A stretch of 64,000 nucleotides of DNA from COMBO-56-21 sp038852315 (lineage in GTDB: Archaea > Thermoplasmatota > Thermoplasmata > UBA10834): assembly GCA_038852315.1 (NCBI GenBank), contig JAWCKF010000007.1:1-64000 (forward strand), in the 5' to 3' direction. A model generated the notes under the pieces. That model was not told the origin of the DNA. It worked only from the letters and a program-made list of their open reading frames with translations, and searched no databases. Shown in pieces: positions 8,870 to 18,248 of this stretch (positions are counted from its first letter, which is position 1; each line of letters opens with the position of its first letter). A program made the translations under genes and the position numbers.

Positions 8870-9667
8870 ATGTCTGTCAGGTTTGATGCGAGCCAAAGAG
8901 GGGAGAAGGGCGTGAGGCCAGGTCCGCTCAAGGATATGCCTGAGGAGGCGCTGAGGATAATAGACCACGCCAGGTCCAAGGGCGTTGAGCTCAGGCTGAT
9001 GGGAGGTATAGCGGTCAGGATGCACTGTACCAGCCTTCCGTTCTGCGAGAGGCCCTACTCTGACATAGACCTCGTCGGACTGAGCGCCCAGGCCGCTGGC
9101 ATAGAGGAGGTTTTCCGTGAACTCGGTTATGTCCCCGACAAGGAGTTCAATGCGCTGCACGGCAACCAGCGGCTGAAGTACGAGGATCGTGTAAACCGGC
9201 GGCATGCGGAGGTGTTCTTGGACAAGTTCAGAATGGATCACACGCTCGACTTCAGGGAGAGGCTGCACATCCATCCGTACACCATTTCGCTAACCGACCT
9301 GTTCCTCACTAAGGCCCAGGTTGTCAAAACAGCTGAGAAGGATTTTCACGACCTGTTCTCCCTCTTCAGAGATCACAAGATAGGTATGGACGACCGTGAA
9401 GGCGTGATAAACGCGAGATACGTGGCGAGGCTCTGCGCGCACGACTGGGGGCTGTACCATACCGTGCTGAAGAACCTCGATCGGTTACCGCAGTTCTACG
9501 ACTACTTCAAGCTGGACAAGGCCGAGAGGGAGTCGATGGACAGGCGCATATGGATACTCAAGCTGATGATCATCGAGGAACCCAAAGGACCGCTGTGGAA
9601 GGCCAGGGACCGGCTCGGCGAACGGCTCCCGTACTACGAAGAGGTGGAGCAGCTCGGGGAGAAGTGA
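8870..9667 (+). CDS. Nucleotidyltransferase-fold protein
   Basis: 265 residues. The pol-beta-type nucleotidyltransferase core is visible at LRLMGGIAVRMHC followed by PYSDIDLVGL, giving the GG and DxD metal-binding motifs (residues ~42-70). This resembles AbiEii/DUF1814-like or MNT proteins rather than a polymerase. The helical C-terminus (TKAQVVKTAEKDFHDLFSL) fits AbiEii-type proteins. No AbiEi-like antitoxin is adjacent, so a toxin role is not supported. It follows the CrtC-like gene by 37 nt on the same strand. Confidence 0.7.
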   Translation: MSVRFDASQRGEKGVRPGPLKDMPEEALRIIDHARSKGVELRLMGGIAVRMHCTSLPFCERPYSDIDLVGLSAQAAGIEEVFRELGYVPDKEFNALHGNQRLKYEDRVNRRHAEVFLDKFRMDHTLDFRERLHIHPYTISLTDLFLTKAQVVKTAEKDFHDLFSLFRDHKIGMDDREGVINARYVARLCAHDWGLYHTVLKNLDRLPQFYDYFKLDKAERESMDRRIWILKLMIIEEPKGPLWKARDRLGERLPYYEEVEQLGEK

Positions 9668-9687
9668 GCGTTCGACCAGTCTGGTGG

Positions 9688-12444
9688 TCACCCATCCTCT
9701 TTGACGGACCTTAGACAGTCACGTGCGACCGAAAGCGCTAGCCTGTCTCCGACACGCTCAGCAAGCACTGCTGCCTGCTCATAGTGCTCCGCCGCTTCTG
9801 AATATGCCCCCTTCTTCTCAAGCACGGTCCCCAACCTCATGTTTGCAGCTATCAGCCCCTCAGTGTTGCCAGTCGTCCGCAGTATCTCGAGCGCTTCCCG
9901 CGACCGCTGAGCTGCCTCGTCCAGGCGGCCAGTTTCTTCCTCCACCACAGACTGCGTGAGCTTCGAATCCGCTATCAGAACCGGATCGCCCATCGCCTCC
10001 GCCATTGCCGTGTATCTTGCGAGCTCCTTCCTAGCCAGCTTAAGGTCGCCTGACGCTCGTGCAATCGAAACTATGGTCGACGACAGTTCGAGATCACCCA
10101 CGTCGAAGGATTGGCCCTTCTCGAACAGTCCCCTCCTCTTCCTGAGCTCTGGTCTGGTGAGGGCCTTCTCGCACATCTCAACCGCCTCAGCATGCCTGCC
10201 GAGGGAGGAGAGCAACAGGGCGGATTTCGCCAGCATGCGCTTGCACTCCTCGAGTTCTCCCGCCTTCCTGAAGGCCTCGGACGATTCTTGATAGAGGGTC
10301 GCGGAATCTGAGGTGCGGCCCAGCAGGCCCTCCAGCCTGGCCAGGTTCTCCAACCCCCTGGCTTCTCCGCCGAAGTCTCTAACGGCGTGCGCGAGTCTCA
10401 CGGATTCCTTCATCTTCCGTTCCGCGTCCGCCAGCCTGCCCTGGTCTAGTTCGACGAGTGCGATGTTGTTAAGACAGGCGGCCTGCAACGCCCTTCTCTC
10501 CGCCCTGGTCGCCAGCTCAAGCGCCTTGGCATAGACGCTCAGGGCGCCCGGCATATCTCCCCGCTGTTTATGGATCCCTCCCATGTGGAGGAGTTCTCTG
10601 ATCTGTCCATCTATGTCTTCGGACCCCTGATAGAGCCTGAGCGCGTGCTCATGCCCCGCCATGGCCTCAGAGAGATGCTGGAGGTGCGTGTGAAGCTTGG
10701 CAATCGTCTCCACCACCAGGGCGCGTCTCTCCGCGTCGGCATCTGGCCTCAGTAGTGAAAGGCTGCTTTCGAGATCCGCAAGAGCCTGATCGTGCATGCC
10801 CAAATCGTCCCTCAGCTGACCCCTCAGGAAGAGCAGCTCCGCCCTCGCCTCATCCGGAACGGCCGACAGATCTAGCTTGGAAAGCACTGCCAGAGTCTCG
10901 TTCGGAAACTCCCTTGCGAGATCTGAAGCGTTGTCCAGGGCAACCCTAGCCGCACCTGCCCAGTCTCCAGCCTCTGACACGTGGTACAATCTCTCCAGAA
11001 CCCACTCAACCCCCTCCTTGCGCGAGCAGTACCGCGCGGCATGCTCATGCAGCGCTCTCAGCTCGGCTGCTGACGTGTGCGAAAGGAAGAATTCCCTGAT
11101 CATGTCATGCGTGGCGATTCCGTCCTCCTGCTCCACGACCAGAGCACGGGACCGCAGCGCCGAAATGACTTCGTAGTCTACGCCCTCGAAGGCGTCGAAT
11201 TGTACTGGGTGGCGGAACACCGACAGCAGCGCCAGAGCTCGCTTCTCCGCAGCTCCGAGCGTAGAGAACACTTCCTTCTCGATGAACGATGAGATGTCTC
11301 CCTTCGTATGACCGAGAATGCCGCCAGCCATAATGGTGATAAGAAGCGGATGGCCCCCGCCAGCCTGCACTATGCGACCAGCCTCCTTGGCGTTGATGCT
11401 GCTGGCCAACTTCCATGCGGAATCCCTGTCGAGTTCCTTCACCTCGATGCTGAGGTTCCCGACGGACGCGGGCGAGAACAAGCTGGGGACCGACCTAGAT
11501 ATGAGCACGACCTTTGAAGTGCCTGAGCGTTTCGCGGCCTCCATCAGCAGTGAGAGCATCACAGACGGCTCCGGCCGAGGTTTCTGGATGTCATCGAGAA
11601 AGAAGAGCACGCGGTTATCCGACATGTCAGAGACTAACGCGGATAGTACATCTGCTGCGCCCGCGCCCCTTCTTATAGCTGTCTGGAGAGAGGACCTTCC
11701 AGTTGCGACCAGGAAATCCGACAGGACGCCCGCGAACGATTGCTCAGTGTCCCATTCGTGAAAGGAATACCACAAGATCGAGTATTTGCCTGCGAGGGAA
11801 TCGGCCAACTTCGATGCGAGAGTGCTCTTTCCTATGCCTGGCATACCCCAGATGAGGACATTGGACACCGAACCGCCTTCCAGGGCCTCCCTGAGCGAGC
11901 TCAATTCTGCCTCTCTTCCGAAGAACCTCACGACTTTAGGCTTCCCGTAAGCTTTCAAGATGAAAGTGCTGGGCGCGGATGTCTCGGATTCGGCCTCTGA
12001 AAATGCGGATGATGACACCACGTCGGCAGCTCGTGCGACTTCCACGACCTCTGAGAAACCCACGCTCCTGCCCAGCTGCGACGTCAACTTCTTTACGGCT
12101 TCATCGACTGAGAGTTCCTGAGCCGTACCTGAGTGCTCCAACACGATCCTTCGCTTCGCGAGGTCCGCCCTGACAGAGCCTGCTGCGGCCCTGCCCTTCT
12201 CAGTCAGGAAATACGCCCTCCTTCGCTTGGGAGCCCCGCGCACATGCGCGAGCCTATCGAAGACTAGGCCTTCTGCCTCGAGGGACGAGAGCGCCCTCGA
12301 TGCGTTGAAGACCTGAATGCCGAGCCTCTGAGCTATCCCTTCTTGGCTGACACCCAAAGGGACGTCGGGCTCGTCCCTGTACCTATCGAACTCTGCGAGA
12401 TGGAGCAATATGCGCTCATTCTGCGAGACCGAGAGCTTGGGCAT
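9688..12444 (-). CDS. STAND-type NTPase with winged-helix N-terminus and TPR repeats
   Basis: 918 residues. An N-terminal winged helix (residues ~1-85: GVSQEGIAQRLGIQVFNASRALSSLEAEGLV) is followed by an NB-ARC/AAA-like ATPase with Walker A GMPGIGKST (~200) and Walker B VLFFLDDI (~275), a sensor region (KVVLISR) and a winged-helix module (~400-470). The C-terminal ~400 residues are tandem TPRs with repeated GDMPGALSVYAKALELA-type units. STAND proteins are signal-dependent switches that oligomerise on ATP binding; this domain order resembles MalT/AfsR-class regulators. The gene stands alone, convergent with the nucleotidyltransferase gene. Target unknown. Confidence 0.8.
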   Translation of the reverse strand: MPKLSVSQNERILLHLAEFDRYRDEPDVPLGVSQEGIAQRLGIQVFNASRALSSLEAEGLVFDRLAHVRGAPKRRRAYFLTEKGRAAAGSVRADLAKRRIVLEHSGTAQELSVDEAVKKLTSQLGRSVGFSEVVEVARAADVVSSSAFSEAESETSAPSTFILKAYGKPKVVRFFGREAELSSLREALEGGSVSNVLIWGMPGIGKSTLASKLADSLAGKYSILWYSFHEWDTEQSFAGVLSDFLVATGRSSLQTAIRRGAGAADVLSALVSDMSDNRVLFFLDDIQKPRPEPSVMLSLLMEAAKRSGTSKVVLISRSVPSLFSPASVGNLSIEVKELDRDSAWKLASSINAKEAGRIVQAGGGHPLLITIMAGGILGHTKGDISSFIEKEVFSTLGAAEKRALALLSVFRHPVQFDAFEGVDYEVISALRSRALVVEQEDGIATHDMIREFFLSHTSAAELRALHEHAARYCSRKEGVEWVLERLYHVSEAGDWAGAARVALDNASDLAREFPNETLAVLSKLDLSAVPDEARAELLFLRGQLRDDLGMHDQALADLESSLSLLRPDADAERRALVVETIAKLHTHLQHLSEAMAGHEHALRLYQGSEDIDGQIRELLHMGGIHKQRGDMPGALSVYAKALELATRAERRALQAACLNNIALVELDQGRLADAERKMKESVRLAHAVRDFGGEARGLENLARLEGLLGRTSDSATLYQESSEAFRKAGELEECKRMLAKSALLLSSLGRHAEAVEMCEKALTRPELRKRRGLFEKGQSFDVGDLELSSTIVSIARASGDLKLARKELARYTAMAEAMGDPVLIADSKLTQSVVEEETGRLDEAAQRSREALEILRTTGNTEGLIAANMRLGTVLEKKGAYSEAAEHYEQAAVLAERVGDRLALSVARDCLRSVKEDG

Positions 12445-12602
12445 CCCTTCGGGATACGCATGACATTCCTAATACCACTTCCGGCCGGAGACGGCGTCTT
12501 CGGCTTGGGTGTGGCGCAAAAGCACTGCAAAACACCGACCTGAGTTCTTATACTCGCGACAGGAGTAGTCGTTACCAGAACAAACAATAGGAGGCGACTT
12601 GA

Positions 12603-14105
12603 ATGATCGCAATAAAAGGAACCACAGGCTTTGGAGCGGTTCTAGTCGCTGTGCTCATGTTCGCAGGGGCGGTCGCGCTCCCCGCGGGCGTGTCAGCTGG
12701 CGAGGAGAACCTCACAGACGAACTGCAGACTGAGACCGGGCCGACGAGCATCCTAGGCGGAGGGGACCACTTCTTTGTGAAGTTCGGAGACGATGCCGCC
12801 TTCGGAATAGTCTGGGGCACTGAGAGCAATCCGAACAACGTCTACTTTGTGGCTGTGAAGGCGAGGTACCTCGGATACGCCCAGGTCTACGATGACAGCG
12901 GCAACCTCGTCGTAAGCAACCACTCAGTGAAGATAGCGACGCTATACGCCGTCAAGCTGTCGGACATCCTTGAGTTCAATGATTCGGATGGCTCCGGGGT
13001 GCTCCAATACGTGAGGACTTACCAGGGCGGTCAGTTCACGGGCGGGTACATGCACCTCGAGGACATCTACAAGAAGGTTGATCTGAACACCTCATGGACA
13101 CGGTCCGAGGTGGTGGAGGACTCGACCGACGACTCGCGGACCTGGACATTTGACCTGACCGCGTCGAACCTGCCGTATGTGCCCTTGGACAACTATACGG
13201 ATTCCGCTGGCGACGGAGTCCTCAACAGCCTCAAGCTGACATTCCACCTCGAGGCAAGGATGATGCAGATGGACAACATATCCATACCCCAGTGGCGAGT
13301 GACCGTCGCCAAGGGCATGATGGGCAACCAGTGGTGGTTCACTGGGGTAGCTCCCATGGAGCCAAAGGTTGTCTCGGGTGATGTCATCACATACCATGTG
13401 AAGTGGGACCAGCTCATAGAAGGCTGGGACTATGACGCAGCCAACTCCGACCCGAGGCTGCTCATGGAGCTCGAAGCCATCGTCGGCAACTACATCCCGC
13501 CCGCGCTCGCTCAGGCCATGAACATGCACATGATGATGTACACCGCCATGATCCGGGCCATGAACGAGAACGGCCGGATGATATGCACGACGAACACGGG
13601 CGAGACGACCGTTAATGAGACTTCTGGGCCTTTCGGCTCGCCGAGCCCGCTCACGTCCCCAGCTCTGACCTTCGGTGGTGAGCGGACCAGGATAGGCAGG
13701 CTCGAGTGGGTATCGAACGTGACCGTGGACGGGGTGCCCGAGATGAATCAGGTGCGCGCGCAAGTCATGGCAGGCGTGCCTGTCGTCGCCGTCGGGGCGA
13801 ACGGCGCTCTGTTCTCGGGCTTCGCGGCCGTCGCCGGCCTGACGTTCCCGGGCGGAGGGTTGATAGACCACGACCCGACCTTCTCCTCTGACGCTCTAGT
13901 GAACATCGGGGAGGCTACCGGAGGGCAGCTGCCATTGGGGCTCCTCGGATTCGTGGCAATCGGCCTCGCGGCGCTGGTGGTGATAGTTATCGTCCTGGTC
14001 CTAAGGGGCGGGAGGAAGCCGGGCGAGACCGCGCAACAGACCTACGACAGGAGCGGCACCACTGATCAGCGGGTTGACTGGACGAAGTACTACGGCAAGA
14101 AGTAG
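12603..14105 (+). CDS. Membrane-anchored surface protein of unknown function
   Basis: 500 residues. An N-terminal signal peptide is visible (GAVLVAVLMFAGAVALPAGVSAGEE, cleavage likely after SAG). A long extracytoplasmic beta-rich domain carries many potential N-glycosylation sites (NLT, NHS, NTS, NYT, NIS, NET). One C-terminal membrane segment (GLLGFVAIGLAALVVIVIVLVL) and a short basic cytoplasmic tail ending YYGKK follow. A strong Shine-Dalgarno (AGGAGG) lies 8 nt before ATG 12603. No catalytic motif or known family is recognised. It is probably an abundant envelope protein in a species-specific family. Confidence 0.75.
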   Translation: MIAIKGTTGFGAVLVAVLMFAGAVALPAGVSAGEENLTDELQTETGPTSILGGGDHFFVKFGDDAAFGIVWGTESNPNNVYFVAVKARYLGYAQVYDDSGNLVVSNHSVKIATLYAVKLSDILEFNDSDGSGVLQYVRTYQGGQFTGGYMHLEDIYKKVDLNTSWTRSEVVEDSTDDSRTWTFDLTASNLPYVPLDNYTDSAGDGVLNSLKLTFHLEARMMQMDNISIPQWRVTVAKGMMGNQWWFTGVAPMEPKVVSGDVITYHVKWDQLIEGWDYDAANSDPRLLMELEAIVGNYIPPALAQAMNMHMMMYTAMIRAMNENGRMICTTNTGETTVNETSGPFGSPSPLTSPALTFGGERTRIGRLEWVSNVTVDGVPEMNQVRAQVMAGVPVVAVGANGALFSGFAAVAGLTFPGGGLIDHDPTFSSDALVNIGEATGGQLPLGLLGFVAIGLAALVVIVIVLVLRGGRKPGETAQQTYDRSGTTDQRVDWTKYYGKK

Positions 14106-14155
14106 TCGTCCGCCAGATCGAACCTCAAAACCCATTCCATCCTTCTTTTCCTGCC

Positions 14156-15445
14156 CTACTTCTTTCTTGAGGAGGCTATCTCGGTCAGCGCTCTGAGCAG
14201 CGCGATGACCTCCTGGCGGGTGTTGTAGTGTACGAAAGTCGCCCTGCACATCGTCTTGTGACCGTACAGGGCAGGCACCCGTGAGTAGTAGTCCTCGGAC
14301 CCGATGGCTATGGCGTACTTGTCCCAGAGCGTCTGCGCCAGGGCGTGGTCGTCCCATCCGGCCAACTTGAAGGAGAACGTGGGGTCGCGGCCTACCTTCG
14401 GGATCTCGCGCGGCCCGTAGATCGTCAGACCGGGTATGTACCTGAGCCCGAGAAGCCGCCCGTAGCCGTCAAGAACTATCCTGGTAAGCTCCCTCTCATA
14501 CTCCTCGATCTGAAGCATCGCGTTCTTGATGCGAGACCGCCTCTCAGCTCCGGCCCTCGGCGGCGACTTCGCAGAGGGGTCGCCCACCCATGCGAGGTAG
14601 TCGACCGCGCCAGTGATGGCCGCGAACATCGCCTGGTCCCTCGTGCCGAGCTCCCACTTTTCCGGGCCGTGCTTAGGTGACGGGTCGACCTTGTAGGGCA
14701 CGAGCTCCTCGATCAACTCTGGACGCATGTACATGAAGCTCCCGTGCCTCGAGAAGATCTTGTATCCCGAGAACACGAGTGCGTCGCAACCCGTCTTTCT
14801 GACATCGGTGAGACCATGGGCCACATGGTGCACGGCGTCCACCACGAAGAGCGCGCCCACCTCCTTGGCCATCTTTCCCACCTCCTTCAGGTCGGTCCTA
14901 GTCCCCAGGACGTTGGATGCAGCGGCGACCGTGACGACTTTCGTGTTCTTGTCTATCAGTCGCTTCATATCCTCCAGGTCCAGCAGGCCCGTGTCAAGGT
15001 CGAACTTGGCGAACCTCAGCTCCTTGATGATGCCCACAGAGCCCAGCTCCGTCCACGGGCTGATGTTGGCGAAGTGCTCGTACCCTGTGGCAACGACGTT
15101 CTCATCACCCTTGTACCTCCTGCTGAGGGCGTAGCTGAGCATGAACAGCAGACTCGTGCACGACTCCCCTGATACGATGGTCTCCGGTCCCTCTGCGTTC
15201 AGCAGGTCGGCTACAGCCTTCCTGCCCTCAAGAATGACCTCGCCCGCACCCTTGGATTCTAGGAACACGTTGCCCACGTTCGCGCTCCAGTCTATCCTCG
15301 CGGAGGCTTCCATCTCAGCGCTCCTGCGGGTGACGAGCGTGCCTGCGCCGTTGTCTAGAAAGATCCTTTTCCTGCCAGTCGGGTCTTCCTCGACCGCCGG
15401 AAACTCCTTCCGGACCCTGGTCACGAACTTGACATCGAATGGCAT
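14156..15445 (-). CDS. Class V aminotransferase / cysteine desulfurase-like PLP enzyme
   Basis: About 429 residues of the fold-type I class V aminotransferase family. Landmarks: IFLDNGAGTLVTRRS near the N-terminus, VVATGYEHFANISPW, VTVAAASNVLGTRTDL, FVVDAVHHVAHG, and the PLP-lysine motif FSGYKIFSRHGSFMYM. Family members include cysteine desulfurases and isopenicillin-N epimerase-like enzymes. No catalytic Cys loop of SufS/IscS is obvious in the C-terminal part (IGSEDYYSRVPALYG), so the desulfurase label is uncertain. ATG 15445 is chosen over 15493 because alignment begins near FDVKFVTRVRKEFP. No IscU or SufBC partner is adjacent. Confidence 0.8.
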   Translation of the reverse strand: MPFDVKFVTRVRKEFPAVEEDPTGRKRIFLDNGAGTLVTRRSAEMEASARIDWSANVGNVFLESKGAGEVILEGRKAVADLLNAEGPETIVSGESCTSLLFMLSYALSRRYKGDENVVATGYEHFANISPWTELGSVGIIKELRFAKFDLDTGLLDLEDMKRLIDKNTKVVTVAAASNVLGTRTDLKEVGKMAKEVGALFVVDAVHHVAHGLTDVRKTGCDALVFSGYKIFSRHGSFMYMRPELIEELVPYKVDPSPKHGPEKWELGTRDQAMFAAITGAVDYLAWVGDPSAKSPPRAGAERRSRIKNAMLQIEEYERELTRIVLDGYGRLLGLRYIPGLTIYGPREIPKVGRDPTFSFKLAGWDDHALAQTLWDKYAIAIGSEDYYSRVPALYGHKTMCRATFVHYNTRQEVIALLRALTEIASSRKK

Positions 15446-15614
15446 GCTTAGGTGAATGGTGAAGGGGTTGATAAGAATTGAGCCCCGAGACATCGATTCA
15501 TGAGAGATGTCCGCGAAATCCAGTGCGCGACAATCCGGAGGACGACTTCCCAGCGGGTGGGTAGGAGCGAGAGGGACTTCCGCGGTTGGCTGGCCATCAT
15601 CTGACTGCAGCCTA

Positions 15615-15827
15615 TTAGAATATGACGAAAATCAGGAACCCTGCGAGGAGGCCGGCCGCTACAGTCAACACTACTAGCAATTCCCCAGACAGCTCAACCA
15701 TCCCCTCCTTCGAATCGTATGCGGCGAGGATGTCACTGAACCTCGCATGTGGTCGCTTGGTCTCGACACTGGCAATTGCTGCCTTTGTCGGAGCGTCGTG
15801 TAACAGGATGAGATAGTCAGTCGGCAT
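15615..15827 (-). CDS. Small single-pass membrane protein
   Basis: A 70-residue protein: a soluble N-terminus (MPTDYLILLHDAPTKAAIAS) and a C-terminal hydrophobic anchor (LVVLTVAAGLLAGFLIFVIF) typical of tail-anchored proteins. The frame is open to 15965, but the upstream part is basic and unlike a protein start. A TATA-like CATAAATAGG on the minus strand around 15887-15896 supports transcription of a short gene. No family is recognised. Confidence 0.5.
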   Translation of the reverse strand: MPTDYLILLHDAPTKAAIASVETKRPHARFSDILAAYDSKEGMVELSGELLVVLTVAAGLLAGFLIFVIF

Positions 15828-16265
15828 ATCCTTCGACTTCCGAGAAGGGCGCTGCTGGTATTCGCTGTCAATGTGCCTCCTGAGCCTATTTATGTGTTTT
15901 CCAGGCCTAGATGGTACGCGCGATTGCCGCATTAGGGCCAAAACGCCGACTCTGGCCGGCAACAAAGGCCTCAGGCATGTATGGCATGGAACTGATTGTT
16001 GTGGCAGGACCTATAGCAAGATAACAAAGAGAGATATCTCGCGGGTCCTTAGAACTGCGGAGATATCTGGAGCGAGAGCGGAATAGCGGCGCGGGGGCAA
16101 TTGAATCAATATGCAAAAACAGGCCTGAAGACGGTCGCAACGGCATCATCCGCAAGAAAGCGGCCGGGGAACCAAGAGAAACTGCGGCGCGAGAACTTGG
16201 TGGAAACGATGTGAACCCGTTCAGGAGATGGCTGAGGATGTTGCCCAGACAGGACAGGGGAAGAA
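15828..16265. other. Intergenic region with no gene seen
   Basis: No convincing coding frame or RNA gene is visible between the small membrane protein and the ferredoxin promoter. It holds the TATA-like box of the minus-strand gene near 15890 and two GAGATATCT-type half-palindromes near 16030 and 16058 whose role is unknown. Confidence 0.4.
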
Positions 16266-16273
16266 GATAATAC

Positions 16274-16293
16274 CACGTGAGTCATCTCACGTG
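16274..16293 (+). promoter_or_regulatory. Inverted repeat upstream of ferredoxin (candidate operator)
   Basis: CACGTGAG-TCAT-CTCACGTG is a perfect 8-bp inverted repeat with a 4-nt spacer, 30 nt before the ferredoxin start. It lies directly downstream of a TATA-like GATAATAC (16266-16273). This is where an archaeal repressor would block transcription; a leader hairpin is the alternative. Confidence 0.45.
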
Positions 16294-16322
16294 ATCGACA
16301 GCTGGCGCGAGGAGTGTGTAAG

Positions 16323-16562
16323 ATGCCCCGATTCAAGCTGGAGATCGTGCGGCCAGAGTGTACTGGCTGCGAGCTGTGTACGACCACCTGCCCGGACCTG
16401 TTCGAGATGGGAGACGATGGCTTCTCATCACTGAAGGGAGGACAGAGGGAAGGAGACAACGACGTCTTGGAGCTCGCTGATGAGGGATGTGCCAGACAGG
16501 CTGCGGAGGACTGCCCTGCCGCCTGCATACACCTGTACGAAGGCGGAACCAAGATAGTTTGA
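16323..16562 (+). CDS. Ferredoxin
   Basis: 79 residues of the single-cluster ferredoxin type: CTGCELCTTTCPDLFEM provides CxxCxxxxCP, and CPAACIHLYEGG supplies the remaining ligand near the C-terminus. The acidic insert between them (KGGQREGDNDVLELADEGCA) and an extra Cys in EGCARQ are typical of small archaeal and thermophile ferredoxins. It would carry single electrons at low potential. ATG 16323 follows GAGGAG by 9 nt; GTG 16314 is less likely. An 8-bp inverted repeat just upstream may be its operator. It converges with the CorA-like gene, only 3 nt away. Confidence 0.9.
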   Translation: MPRFKLEIVRPECTGCELCTTTCPDLFEMGDDGFSSLKGGQREGDNDVLELADEGCARQAAEDCPAACIHLYEGGTKIV

Positions 16563-16565
16563 GGC

Positions 16566-17516
16566 TCACAGGATCCTCTTTAGGCGGAACACAACCCACA
16601 TGCCGAAGACCGCCACCACCGATATCGCCACCACCAGCCAGAAAGCTGAGGGGTCCTGGGCTTCGAGGGGCAGCGCTAGGTTCATGCTGAAGAGCGCTGT
16701 GATCATGATGGGTATGAACAGTATCAGGCTGATCGTCGTCAGGGTCTTCATCACGGTCTGGAGACTGTTCGCAAGGGCGGACTCGTAAGCGCTCAGCAGG
16801 TTGGCCACCACCTCACGGTAGATGGTGGTCATCTCGTACAGCTGCGCCATGTCGTTCTCGAGGTCCTCGGCCATATCCAAGTGGTCCTTCGTCATCCGGA
16901 GGTTCTTTGCCCTCGAGGCCATGCTTATGGCGTTCAGGTTGGACAGAAGGCTGGTGTTGAGAACGATGAGGTTGTTGCTCAGGTAGAACGCCGCGGCCGC
17001 TTCCTCGGTCCGCTTCTGAGTGACCAGCTCGGACTGTATCTTGGCTATTATCCTCTCCATCGGCCTGACCTTGCGCTCGATGTCGCGGTTGACCTTCCTG
17101 ATTATGGCGAGGAACAGATCCTCCTTGGTCTCTATCCACAGCTTCCTCTTGAGGTCCGACGTGAGCTCCTCGTAAGAGAAACCTGGGACCAGCCTCACGG
17201 TGACTAGCTTGTCTTTCGTGATGAACATGCCTATGGGCATCGTCTGAATGCGCTCATGTCCGTCCTCCCCGGTACGCTCCCCTGTGAGCACTGTCTTGAG
17301 GACCACGAGGTCGTACTTCTCCTCGACCTCGACCCTCGCGCGCTCGTTCGGGTCGAGACAGTCAGCCACGTCCTGGAGGTCGAGGTCGAACGACTTCTGG
17401 AGTATCTCGACCTCTTCTGGGGTGGGCGCGACGGCGTCTATCCACATCGCCTCTTTCATCTGGCCCGACTCGACACCCTTTAATATGCCTCCCTCGGCCC
17501 TGTACAGCCTAATCAT
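16566..17516 (-). CDS. CorA-like divalent cation channel
   Basis: 316 residues with CorA architecture: an N-terminal alpha/beta domain (ending near residue 120), long helices (KVRPMERIIAKIQSELV, LRMTKDHLDMAEDLENDMAQ) and two C-terminal membrane helices (LTTISLILFIPIMITALF and FWLVVAISVVAVFGMWVVF) followed by a basic RLKRIL tail. CorA forms pentameric Mg2+ (or Co2+/Zn2+) channels. The canonical GMN selectivity motif reads SMN here (ALFSMNLALP), which could change ion selectivity. It converges with the ferredoxin gene. Confidence 0.85.
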   Translation of the reverse strand: MIRLYRAEGGILKGVESGQMKEAMWIDAVAPTPEEVEILQKSFDLDLQDVADCLDPNERARVEVEEKYDLVVLKTVLTGERTGEDGHERIQTMPIGMFITKDKLVTVRLVPGFSYEELTSDLKRKLWIETKEDLFLAIIRKVNRDIERKVRPMERIIAKIQSELVTQKRTEEAAAAFYLSNNLIVLNTSLLSNLNAISMASRAKNLRMTKDHLDMAEDLENDMAQLYEMTTIYREVVANLLSAYESALANSLQTVMKTLTTISLILFIPIMITALFSMNLALPLEAQDPSAFWLVVAISVVAVFGMWVVFRLKRIL

Positions 17517-17614
17517 CGGACCTAGCCCCCGGACTAGCCCCCGATGCCCAGCAACAGGATATAGTGCTTTCCATCACGCCGACCATAAATGACGGGCAGG
17601 CCAGGAGGGCGGCG

Positions 17615-18190
17615 CTAGTGCCTCGAAGGATACGGGTTGGCCCACCTGTCCAGGAAGATGTTCTCTCCGAGCGGCTTCCTCTCGGGCCTGGTCCTCTCAG
17701 CCTCCTTCTGTTTGTCTGACAGCAGGGACTCGTCTCCTCCGGGATAGCCACAGATGACAAGGGTGATGAGAACGTACTCCGCCGGTATCCCTAGCACCTC
17801 TTTCACCTTAAGCGGATCGTAGCCGGCAATCGGATGTGCGATTAGGCCAAGTTCGGTTGCTGCGAGCTCTACCTGGCCGATAGCGAGGCCACAATCGAAG
17901 AGGAAATAGTTCCGCCTGTCGCTCAGCCGGCAGTCGTCCTCTTCCTTCGCTGCCACCGCTATAATCATCGGGGCCCTCGAAGTCCATTCGTTCCCCTTCG
18001 ACATGGCGGCCTTGACTGCTGCCAGAGATGCTGGATCCCGGACGAAGATCAGCCTCCACGGCTGGTTGTTGAAGCATGACGCTGAAAGTCTGGCCGCCTC
18101 GACAAGAGCATCTACTTTGTCTTGGTCTATGGCGTCTGTCCTCAGTGCCCGCCTCGCGCGTCTAGCCCTTATGGCCTCCGCCACTTCCAT
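17615..18190 (-). CDS. Nitroreductase family FMN oxidoreductase
   Basis: 191 residues. Family motifs: an N-terminal EAIRARRARRALRTDAID, then ARLSASCFNNQPWRLIFV (FMN contact), MIIAVAAK, FFDCGLAIGQVELAATELGL-like dimer helix (here LFDCGLAIGQVELAATELGL) and HPIAGYDPLKVKEVLGIPAE. Nitroreductases are homodimeric flavoproteins that use NAD(P)H to reduce nitro groups, quinones or flavins. The physiological substrate is not evident. It sits between the CorA-like gene and the cobalamin import genes, on the same strand but with its own gaps. Confidence 0.85.
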   Translation of the reverse strand: MEVAEAIRARRARRALRTDAIDQDKVDALVEAARLSASCFNNQPWRLIFVRDPASLAAVKAAMSKGNEWTSRAPMIIAVAAKEEDDCRLSDRRNYFLFDCGLAIGQVELAATELGLIAHPIAGYDPLKVKEVLGIPAEYVLITLVICGYPGGDESLLSDKQKEAERTRPERKPLGENIFLDRWANPYPSRH

Positions 18191-18248
18191 GCAGTCACCG
18201 TGTGCGTGATAGACGTCGGGAGATTTAGAGCTGCCACCGAATAGTCAG

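Noticed and set aside
8870..9667. Nucleotidyltransferase as an AbiEii-type toxin
   Set aside because: No adjacent AbiEi-like antitoxin gene; a neighbouring partner is needed for the toxin-antitoxin call.
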